Assembly: GCA_030278955.1 (NCBI GenBank) | Contig: JAOANR010000014.1 | Span: forward strand, 14,820,068-14,884,067 | Length of the DNA stretch: 64,000 nt | Reading direction: 5' to 3' | Source: Hygrophila difformis | Lineage: Eukaryota; Streptophyta; Magnoliopsida; Lamiales; Acanthaceae | Shown here: positions 56,360 to 64,000 of the stretch, piece after piece | Layout: each line of letters starts with the position of its first letter | Position numbering within the stretch: position 1 is the stretch's first letter | Program-made: the position numbers and the translations under genes | The notes under the pieces: model-generated | What the model saw: the letters and a program-made list of their open reading frames with translations, nothing else | Databases searched by the model: none | What the model was told of the DNA's origin: nothing

Positions 56360-57940
56360 ATGAGCGAGAGAATAACCCGATCTTCAAGACCACCTTTGCT
56401 TCCTTTTAATTGTGAACTTGAGAGAACAGCAAGGCTGATCAGAGCAAGTGCAAGAAGGAGACAGAGAGATCTTGCAGAAGGAAATCTTTCAACCATAACT
56501 AGGATGGCTAACAATGGACAGAATGACGGACCTGGAAACTTACCAAACGGACAACCAGATAATCAGCAAAATGTTCCACTTCGAGGACCTTTTCAAGCAC
56601 CGCAGAGAGCTGCTGCACCACAATTTATTCATCAACATTATTTTCCACCAAATTTTGCTAATCCTGTTCCGAATCCTCAAGAAGAGCAATATCACCCATG
56701 GCAGCCTAATGTCGATCAATATTTGGCTGGAACGGATGAGGAGGTTGATATACCGCCTGGTATATTAAACCTAGCATCTTCTAGAGCCTTTTATGGAATG
56801 AGTGCTGAAGATCCACACTTACATCTCAAAAAGTTTGTTGAACTAAGTAAGACAGTGAAGAAAGGAAGAGCTTCAAGGGAAACCATTCAGTTGGCTATGT
56901 TTCCATTATCTTTGGATGGTTCAGCAAAAGAATGGTATGATTCATTGAATGCTCAACAGAAGGCTACATGGCCAGAATTAGTCAGGAATTTCCTACTCAA
57001 GTATTTTCCTGAAAGCAAAGTAGACGAGTGGGTAGACAAGATCTCTAGTTTCAAGATGAGAAAAGGAGAATCTCTAAAGGATGCTCGGGACAGATTCTTT
57101 GACATGCTAAAGAGATGTCCACAGCATGGTATAACTGAAAGAAGACTGTTAAAGATCTTCTTCACTGGACTCACTCACACTTGGCAGATGATGATTAATG
57201 CCACTGGAGGGGAACAATTACTTCAGATGCCACTTGATAGAGCGTGGTCAACAATAGACACCATGACAGCTAGCAGAGCAGTCCTCCAAGATGATGATCC
57301 ACCATCTCCTACCAGAAAGAGTCTTGTCATCCATACAGACAAGAATGAAGAGAAGTTTGCAGCACTCACTAAGCAGATTGCTGAACTACAGTTGGCTCAG
57401 CAAACAAATCAACAGCATCAACAACAACAGCAACCAGTGATGATCCTTCAACCTGCTCCAATGGAACCGGTGTATCAGTGTGGAATTTGCTCAGGGCCAC
57501 ATCGCAATGATCAGTGTCCACAAATTCAGGAAGCCCCAAAGCAAGATGAGAGTTGTAACTACACCGGATTTCAGAATAAACACCCGAATCTGAGTTATGG
57601 TAATACTCAGAACGCACAAAATGCACATCTTCTGAACCCGCAACAACAGAATCAGCAGCAGTTTCGTCCTCCACAACCATTTTATCCACAACAACAGATG
57701 TACCCACAGAGACCTTTCCAACAGATGTACCCACAGAGACCTTTCCAACAGATGAACCAACAGAATAGGCCATTTGGACAGTTTGGACCAGTCCCGGTGA
57801 ACTTTCCACAACAACCTTATCCTGTTGCCCAAGATAATACTTACTCTTTAAAGGTGGAAAATGCTCTGAAGGAGTTCATTGTTAAGCAGACGGAGACGAA
57901 TAACCAACTGCAGGCTTCAATCAAGAATGTGATTCAGTAA
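56360..57940 (+). CDS. Athila-like gag
   Basis: 526 aa from MSERITRSSRPP; an upstream in-frame extension has no conserved look. The capsid part has PPGILNLASSRAFYGMSAED, LAMFPLSLDGSAKEWYDSL, NFLLKYFPESK and RCPQHGITERRLLKIFFTGL (about residues 130-290). A zinc knuckle of form C-x2-C-x3-H-x4-C follows (CGICSGPHRNDQC). The tail is Gln/Pro-rich with a 27-bp tandem duplication encoding MYPQRPFQQ twice. It ends in TAA. The following frame is shifted by one base and begins again five bases later. Confidence 0.88.
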   Translation: MSERITRSSRPPLLPFNCELERTARLIRASARRRQRDLAEGNLSTITRMANNGQNDGPGNLPNGQPDNQQNVPLRGPFQAPQRAAAPQFIHQHYFPPNFANPVPNPQEEQYHPWQPNVDQYLAGTDEEVDIPPGILNLASSRAFYGMSAEDPHLHLKKFVELSKTVKKGRASRETIQLAMFPLSLDGSAKEWYDSLNAQQKATWPELVRNFLLKYFPESKVDEWVDKISSFKMRKGESLKDARDRFFDMLKRCPQHGITERRLLKIFFTGLTHTWQMMINATGGEQLLQMPLDRAWSTIDTMTASRAVLQDDDPPSPTRKSLVIHTDKNEEKFAALTKQIAELQLAQQTNQQHQQQQQPVMILQPAPMEPVYQCGICSGPHRNDQCPQIQEAPKQDESCNYTGFQNKHPNLSYGNTQNAQNAHLLNPQQQNQQQFRPPQPFYPQQQMYPQRPFQQMYPQRPFQQMNQQNRPFGQFGPVPVNFPQQPYPVAQDNTYSLKVENALKEFIVKQTETNNQLQASIKNVIQ

Positions 57941-57945
57941 CAGAG

Positions 57946-59744
57946 ATGGCCAAATTACTACAGCAGAGAGAAAAAGGAAAATTACCAAGTTCTTCTGAAA
58001 CAAACCCACAATGTAAGGCAGTTACATTGAGGGGAGGAAAAGAGGTTGTTGATCCTGAATTTGAAAAGAAAAGAGATAGGTTGCTGCAGCAGAAAAAGTT
58101 CAAGGATGTTCAAACAATGGAAGAAGATGATCACCCTGAACAAAGACAGATAATTGAGGATAAGGGTTTGGAAAAGAATGTCTCAGGATATTCCTTTCCG
58201 AAGGAAAAAGAGGGAGGTAATGATAATCCTAATTCTACAGGTAACAAAAAGGATTCACTGGATGAACACATGCCCAGGATACCATATCCTGGGAGACTCA
58301 AAAATGATCTTCAAGAAATTAAATTTAAGAAATTTCTTGAAAAGATTAGGGCCATTGAAATATCAATCCCTTTGGTTGAATTAATTGCTGAAATGCCCAC
58401 TTACGCTAAGTTTCTGAAAGAATTAATTTCAGGGAAACGAAGTGCAGGAGAGCAGCAAATGGTGGTCTTAAATCAAAATTGTAGCTTGGTTCTTCAACAA
58501 AGGATTCCTCCAAAGCTTGAAGATCCAGGGAGTTTCACTTTACCTCTGATTATCAACTATAAAGAAGCTGGGCGAGGACTCTGTGACTTAGGAAGCAGCA
58601 TCAATGTAATGCCACTTGCCATGGCGAGACGTTTGGAATTGGGAAAAATGAGGCCAGTTAATATGACCATCTTCTTTGCTGACCAATCGAGCACCAGACC
58701 AGAAGGGATCATTGAAGATGTTATAGTAAAGACAGGAGGCCTTTGTTTTCCAGCTGACTTTGTCATTCTTGATATCGACGAAAATGTTAGAATTCCTATC
58801 ATACTAGGGAGGCCTTTTCTGGTGACTGCGGGAGCCATGATTGATGCAAAGAATGGCATAGTGAAACTTCATGTTGATAACCAGGAGGTCACTTTCGACA
58901 TGATGAAGATGTCAACATATCCTTTTAACGCTTTTGAAACCAATGTAGCGGGGAAGGAATTAGATGCTAGTACTATAGAGGGGGGAAATCTTTTTGATTA
59001 CTATAATCTCTTTACCACTGATGTAATTAAGAACAATCTCACCCCACTCACAGATGCTAAAGATGCTACTTTTGCTTACTTGTGTGCGGTTAGATTCGCC
59101 GATCCTGAGACTGGTGAAATCAAGGATGGATCAGAAAGTGAGGATATGCCATCTTCAGAGCAATCTGAGGATGACATTGATAAAACAGACCCTTCTGATG
59201 AAGGATCTGATTTAAAGATGGAAGTGCAAACTCGAAGCAAATTAATTCCATCAATAGAAAACCCACCTGAGCTTGAGCTTAAAGTATTACCAGAACATCT
59301 TAAGTATGCCTTTTTGGCAGACAAAAAGAAGCTTCCGGTAATAATTTCATCCAAATTGAGTGAAGAACAAGAACAAGCTCTAGTAGGTACTCTTAAAAAT
59401 CATATTCAGGCAATTGCTTGGACTATAGCAGATATCAAAGGCATCAGTCCACACATTTGTATGCATAGGATTCTGATGGATGATGAATACAAACCGTCCA
59501 GACAACCACAAAGGAGGCTAAATCCACCAATGCAGGAAGTTGTCAAGAAGGAGGTAATCAAGCTACTTGATGCAGGTATAATCTATCCTATCTCTGATAG
59601 TAAATGGGTGAGTCCAACACAAGTTGTACCCAAAAAGGGTGGGATTTGTATTGTGACCAATGAACATGGTGATGAAGTAGCAACAAGACTAGTAACTGGT
59701 TGGAGAGTTTGCATTGATTATAGAAAATTAAACACTGCCACAAG
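57946..59744 (+). CDS. Athila-like pol, protease and N-terminal RT
   Basis: Opens [20 protein letters not shown] and AVTLRGGK, wording that in Athila elements is normally continuous with gag. The aspartic protease has [15 protein letters not shown] (Asp-Leu-Gly-Ser in place of the usual Asp-Ser/Thr-Gly) and the flap-end [10 protein letters not shown] begins with [40 protein letters not shown] and [12 protein letters not shown] run of five A (59745-59749), where relatives would need four, shifts the frame, and the original frame ends at 59802. Confidence 0.87.
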
Positions 59745-59749
59745 AAAAA

Positions 59750-62164
59750 GATCATTTTCCTTTACCATTCATCGATCAAATGTTAGAAAGACTGTCAGGT
59801 AAACCATTTTACAGCTTTTTAGATGGTTATTCAGGTTATAATCAAATAGTAATTGCTAGTGAGGATCATGAGAAAACAACTTTTACTTGCCCATATGGAA
59901 CATTTGCTTACAGAAGAATGCCTTTTGGATTATGTAATGCTCCTGCTACGTTTCAAAGATGCATGATGAGTATTTTCTCTGATTTTATTGAAAAATGCAT
60001 TGAAGTGTTTATGGATGATTTTACTGTTCATGGAACTGACTTTGAAGATTCTTTAAAAAATTTGTCAAAAATTTTGCAGAGATGTGAGGACACTAACCTA
60101 GTTCTTAATTGGGAAAAGTGTCATTTCATGGTTCAGGAAGGAATTGTCCTAGGACATAAAGTATCTAGAGCAGGAACAGAAGTAGACAAGGCTAAAGTTT
60201 CTGTAATAGCAAATCTACCACCACCCAAAACAATTAAGGCAGTAAGGAGTTTTCTTGGTCATGCTGGTTTTTATAGAAGGTTTATTAAGGATTTTTCTAA
60301 GATAGCAAGACCTTTATGTAATCTTCTTCATAAGGATGTGACATTTAGCTTTGATGAAGATTGCTTAACAGCTTTTAAGACTTTGAAGGAGAAATTAATC
60401 ACTGCACCTATAGTTCAGTCTCCTGATTGGAGTCTACCCTTTGAGCTTATGTGTGATGGAAGTGAGAATGCAGTAGGAGCAGTTTTGGGGCAACATAAAG
60501 AAGGCAAACATCATGTTATCTATTATGCTAGTCATACTCTTAATGATGCTCAGATAAACTACACTACTACAGAAAAGGAAATGTATGCTGTAGTTTTTGC
60601 TTTTGACAAGTTCAGACAGTATCTTATTGGAGCCCAGACTATAGTTTACACAGATCATTCTGCATTACGATATCTTTTCTCAAAGCAAGAAGCCAAGCCG
60701 AGGCTGATAAGATGGGTTTTACTTCTACAAGAATTTGACATTATTATCAAGGACAGAAAAGGAAAAGATAATGGAGTAGCAGACCACCTTTCTAGATTGG
60801 AGGAGAAAACAGAGAAGGAGGAAGTTGTAAATGATAAATTTCCAGATGAACAATTGTATGCTTTGCAGTTGCATCAATTTGATTGTCCTTGGTTTTCAGA
60901 TTTTGCTAATTATCTAGCTTGCAAGATTGTCCCAAAGTTTAAAGACTCTCATCAGAAGTCGAGATTTTTCAGAGAAATTCAGAAATACTATTGGGATGAT
61001 CCCTTTTTATTCAAGTTTTGTTCAGATCAGGTTATTAGGCGCTGTGTTCATGAAAAAGAAGGTTTCCAAATTGTTAGAAAGTGTCATGAGAACCCTTTAG
61101 GAGGTCATCATGGTCCTGCTAGGACTGCTAGAAAAGTTTTAGACTGTGGGTTTTACTGGCCAACTATCTTTTTGGATTCCCAGAAACTCATAAAGATGTG
61201 TGACAAATGTCAAAGACTGGGAAACATTTCAATGAGAGAAGAAATGCCTCAAAAAGGGATTTTAGAAGTAGAAATATTTGATGTTTGGGGAATTGATTTT
61301 ATGGGACCATTTCCCCCATCTTTTGGTAATCATTATATTTTAGTAGCTGTTGATTATGTCTCAAAATGGGTAGAAGCAGTAGCCTTACCCAATAATGAAG
61401 CTAAACAAGTTACTAAATTTCTACAGAAGAATATTTTTACCAGGTTTGGAGCCCCTCGTGCCATTATATCTGATGGAGGATCTCACTTTGTGAATAAACT
61501 CTTTGAGAAATTACTGAAGCAGTATGGTGTTCATCATAAAGTTGGATCACCATATCATCCTCAGACAAGTGGACAGGTGGAGGTATCTAATAAGGAAATC
61601 AAGCACATTTTACAAGCTTCTGTGAATATTACAAGAAAAGACTGGTCAAAGAAGCTAGATGATGCTTTATGGGCTTACAGAACTGCTTTTAAAACTCCTA
61701 TAGGAATGTCTCCCTACAGATTAGTTTTTGGAAAAGCATGCCATCTCCCGGTTGAGCTAGAACATAGAGCATATTGGGCCATTAAAATGCTCAACATGGA
61801 TTTTCAGTCAGGACAAGATAAGAGGAAGTTTGATCTGTCTAAATTGGAAGAGATGAGACTGGAAGCATATGAAAGCAGCAAGATCTATAAAGATCGAACT
61901 AAGAAAATTCATGATTCAAAAATTAAACATAAGGAATTTTCTGTTGGTCAATTGGTTCTGCTTTATAATTCTCGTTTGAAACTATTTCCAGGTAAGCTCA
62001 GATCAAGGTGGACAGGACCATTTCCTGTTGTAGCTGTTCATGACAATGGAGCAGTTACAATTATGCTCAATGAAGGAGAAAAGACTGTAAATGGACACAG
62101 GCTAAAGGAATATATTGGTCAACAAGATCTAAATATCCAAACTGAATATTTGGATAATCCTTAG
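59750..62164 (+). CDS. Athila-like pol, RT core, RNase H and integrase
   Basis: Continues RT in the new frame: [30 protein letters not shown], and the catalytic FMDDFTVHG. RNase H has [27 protein letters not shown] and [10 protein letters not shown]. Integrase has the zinc site [12 protein letters not shown] with CDKCQRLG, and catalytic residues in [19 protein letters not shown] and [15 protein letters not shown]. The C-terminus has a [13 protein letters not shown] motif. No further break to the stop at 62164. The first listed ATG (59780) is only where an ORF can start; the domain begins at the frameshift. Confidence 0.9.
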   Translation, partial: DHFPLPFIDQMLERLSGKPFYSFLDGYSGYNQIVIASEDHEKTTFTCPYGTFAYRRMPFGLCNAPATFQRCMMSIFSDFIEKCIEVFMDDFTVHGTDFEDSLKNLSKILQRCEDTNLVLNWEKCHFMVQEGIVLGHKVSRAGTEVDKAKVSVIANLPPPKTIKAVRSFLGHAGFYRRFIKDFSKIARPLCNLLHKDVTFSFDEDCLTAFKTLKEKLITAPIVQSPDWSLPFELMCDGSENAVGAVLGQHKEGKHHVIYYASHTLNDAQINYTTTEKEMYAVVFAFDKFRQYLIGAQTIVYTDHSALRYLFSKQEAKPRLIRWVLLLQEFDIIIKDRKGKDNGVADHLSRLEEKTEKEEVVNDKFPDEQLYALQLHQFDCPWFSDFANYLACKIVPKFKDSHQKSRFFREIQKYYWDDPFLFKFCSDQVIRRCVHEKEGFQIVRKCHENPLGGHHGPARTARKVLDCGFYWPTIFLDSQKLIKMCDKCQRLGNISMREEMPQKGILEVEIFDVWGIDFMGPFPPSFGNHYILVAVDYVSKWVEAVALPNNEAKQVTKFLQKNIFTRFGAPRAIISDGGSHFVNKLFEKLLKQYGVHHKVGSPYHPQTSGQVEVSNKEIKHILQASVNITRKDWSKKLDDALWAYRTAFKTPIGMSPYRLVFGKACHLPVELEHRAYWAIKMLNMDFQSGQDKRKFDLSKLEEMRLEAYESSKIYKDRTKKIHDSKIKHKEFSVGQLVLLYNSRLKLFPGKLRSRWTGPFPVVAVHDNGAVTIMLNEGEKTVNGHRLKEYIGQQDLNIQTEYLDNP

Positions 62165-62903
62165 TTTTCTGTTTTCTTAAAAAAAAAATATATATATATA
62201 TATATAGGGGGGTGGATACTACCCAGGTTAACTGAGTAGTATTTCCCTTTAGATTTATTTTCCATCTCTAATTCTTTTATTCTTTATTTTCAGGAATTCG
62301 AGAAATGAAGCTGTGATGGAATGAAGGAGGATGAGATAAGAATCTTCAACCAGGTTTTTGAGTGTTAAGTTTTTGGAAATTAAGTATGAATGAATTCTAA
62401 GGCCACGCTCCTGTAATTTTGTCAAAGCGTGAGTTAAAAAGGAATTACTCTTACTCACGCTTTGTAAAAGTTATGACGCGAGGTGATCAGTTCAAATTCT
62501 TATCCTGTTAAATCTGATAAGTTGTTAACTAATAAGAGTTTGATGTCTACGCTTTGTTGAAAAACAAAGCGAGACCATTTTACTCTGGAAATTGTTCAAG
62601 AATGTTCTCTCGCGTTGTAATTAACAAAGCGAGAAAGGATTTTTATAGCCACGCGATGACAGTTTACAGAGCGAGAGTCTGGGAATATTGAACGGATAGA
62701 TTTTCAAACTTCCCAAAGACCAAAATACCCTTTTCAGACTCTTCTTCTTCTCTTACACCAACCATCACACGTCATTTCAATCGCTAGTAATTGTGGCAGA
62801 ATTTAGTTTTTCTGCTATAAAAGCTAGTCGAATCCTCCTCTTCTTTCATCTCAAACATTTTCCATCCTAAGAAATTATCCTAAAACCTTTATCAAAAGTC
62901 AGA
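62165..62903 (+). other. Region after pol with polypurine run and hairpin array
   Basis: After an A/TA run comes AGGGGGGTGG (62206-62215), which could serve as a polypurine tract. Between 62404 and 62690 there are at least four CACGC/CTCGC hairpins, including CAAAGCGTGAG (62423-62433) with CTCACGCTTTG (62454-62464) and CGCTTTGTT (62550-62558) with AACAAAGCG (62563-62571). The end of the region is the F-box promoter. Confidence 0.7.
62816..62823 (+). promoter_or_regulatory. TATA box of the F-box gene
   Basis: TATAAAAG lies 81 bp upstream of the F-box ATG and is followed by a pyrimidine-rich CCTCCTCTTCTTTC, as in many plant core promoters. Confidence 0.6.
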
Positions 62904-63644
62904 ATGGCCGCAGCAGCTCCCAATGCTAGAACATCCATTCTAGACATTCCTGATGAAATCTTGGGAGATATTCTCTCAAGGCTGGGAAGAGAAGAAATGA
63001 AGGATGTAGCCAGGTTAGACCCAACTTGCAAAAAGTTCGCTAGAGCAAGTAAGGAGCCTGTAGTATGGAGGAGAGCGAATGTAGAAAGGCGGATGACTGC
63101 AGAGAGGACACTTGACTCTCATTACGTCCAAATACTTCGAAGATGCAGAGAGGCGGGGAATTTCATGCTAAAACTAGAACCTGCACTCTCGAGATTCTGC
63201 AACACAGGGCTCAAGGAAGCCGCTTTTGAAGTCCTTAAGCCTGAAATCGATGACAACCATCACCCTTCAATTTTCATCAAGGCCTTCATTCTTCTGAGTT
63301 CGGAGAGCCTTGAAGAAATTGACGAAGGATTGTATCTTCTTGGATCAATCCTTAAAGATGAAGATCATATTCACAAGATTGAGGCGAAGATCAACAAGTT
63401 ATTCAACGAAAGTGAAGAAGAGCCTAATCCCTTTCGGGGACAAGGACATCGCGAGTACTGTGATTATTTAGCGCCACATAGTAGGGACTTAGTTAGGGAA
63501 CCTCCACACTTTAATTATGGTGCCACAAACATTGATTGTTTGTGTTGCGAGGTTACTAGTTTGATTAGGAGATTAAGAGAAAATTTTAATGAACATGTAA
63601 TTGAATCTGAGTCAGAATTAGAAACTGATCCAGATTCAAATTGA
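62904..63644 (+). CDS. F-box protein, intronless, possibly retroelement-borne
   Basis: 246 aa. Residues about 10-55 form an F-box: ILDIPDEILGDILSRLGREE, then MKDVARLDPTCKKFARASKE and a W (VVWRR). F-box proteins bind SKP1 and bring targets to SCF ubiquitin ligases. The rest has a helical region (YVQILRRCREAGNFMLKLEP; FIKAFILLSSESLEEIDEGL) and a Cys-containing part (DCLCCEVTSLIRRL) ending in an acidic tail. The layout recalls the At1g67623/At2g35280-type plant F-box proteins, whose targets are unknown. It lies 740 bp after the Athila-like pol stop, same strand, before any visible 3' LTR. The ATG chosen is the first after a TATA box. It may be an ordinary gene or a gene carried by the element. 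Confidence 0.85.
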   Translation: MAAAAPNARTSILDIPDEILGDILSRLGREEMKDVARLDPTCKKFARASKEPVVWRRANVERRMTAERTLDSHYVQILRRCREAGNFMLKLEPALSRFCNTGLKEAAFEVLKPEIDDNHHPSIFIKAFILLSSESLEEIDEGLYLLGSILKDEDHIHKIEAKINKLFNESEEEPNPFRGQGHREYCDYLAPHSRDLVREPPHFNYGATNIDCLCCEVTSLIRRLRENFNEHVIESESELETDPDSN

Positions 63645-64000
63645 ATGATTATGTAATCTCTTAATTTGTATATAAATTCTAAGTCCTTTGATGTTGATTT
63701 GTACTCCTCGCTTCATTCTTCCAAAAAGGAAACAATTTGATCTTATCTTTTGCATTTAGATTTTTATCTGAGTCATTTTAAATAAAATTTTCAAAATAGG
63801 TTTACTCTAGGCTTAATCATTACTCTCTGCAGAGAACAAGATTTACTATCTTGACCCCTGCAGTCCTTAGATAAAAATAGGGCGTCTCTGTCCTTGTAGT
63901 CATTCCTCTCAGTTGTCATTTCAAAACTTTTTCATCAGATTTTCTTCCCTTATTCAAGAAGAAATCGCCATACACCATTTTTGTCATTCTCAATCATTCT
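63645..64000 (+). other. F-box 3' flank to window end
   Basis: AT-rich 3' UTR-like sequence. No LTR start is recognisable by comparison with the sequence after 52898. Confidence 0.45.

Larger units (their letters stand above)
56220..62164 (+). mobile_element. Athila-like Ty3/Gypsy retrotransposon internal region
   Basis: Primer-binding site, gag, protease, RT, RNase H and integrase occur in the Ty3 order on the plus strand. Gag and RT wording ([37 protein letters not shown]) is that of the Athila lineage. Coding is interrupted by two single-base frame changes. The element appears to be inserted in the CACTA transposon. Its 3' LTR is not visible before 64000, so the element probably extends past the window. 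Confidence 0.9.

Noticed and set aside
62206..62240. Start of a 3' LTR directly after the AGGGGGGTGG purine run
   Set aside because: The sequence after it (TGGATACTACCCAGG) does not occur near the inferred 5' LTR start at 52898 or elsewhere before 56219.

Overview
This window looks like nuclear DNA from a flowering plant, most likely a eudicot. It is AT-rich, has short exons separated by introns, and is dominated by plant transposons. Only two host genes look complete. A CAX-type vacuolar cation/proton exchanger lies on the minus strand (2769-7708, 11 exons, 442 aa by my splice model). A CPRD49-like GDSL esterase lies on the plus strand (44806-48274, 6 exons, 258 aa). A third intact ORF encodes an F-box protein (62904-63644), but it sits just downstream of retrotransposon pol and may belong to that element.

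Layout, left to right: a truncated, frameshifted LINE (1-1460); a Stowaway MITE; the CAX gene with a tRNA-derived SINE in one intron; a 10.5-kb Sirevirus-type Copia element (7923-18394) with near-identical 976-bp LTRs and a large third ORF, inserted 214 bp upstream of the CAX start codon; a 338-bp TRIM (18552-18889); a complete Tork/Tnt1-like Copia element with an open gag-pol (19574-25027); a MITE field at 25-32 kb (hAT elements with perfect 8-bp TSDs, two adjacent SINEs, two related Stowaways); a solo LTR with 25-bp repeats upstream of its TATA box (32266-32783); a candidate Helitron (about 33.1-37.7 kb) carrying broken exons of a RING-CH protein and of zeta-carotene desaturase; a 5.3-kb non-autonomous MULE full of TGGTAA minisatellite and GGACGG hairpins (39181-44479); the esterase gene, whose first intron holds a hAT MITE with a Stowaway nested in it; a CACTA element with a decayed TNP2 transposase (from 49574); and an Athila-like Ty3 element, apparently inserted into the CACTA, whose 3' LTR is not visible before the window ends.

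Several elements sit next to host genes. The Sirevirus 3' LTR reads toward CAX in the same orientation. The MULE ends 326 bp upstream of the esterase ATG. The most unusual signal is the Athila-like element: its presumptive 5' LTR and the region after pol share an array of short CTCGC/GCGAG hairpins, and the second region leads straight into a complete F-box ORF with its own TATA box. All boundaries, splice sites and repeat matches were read by eye. No alignment or database search was run.
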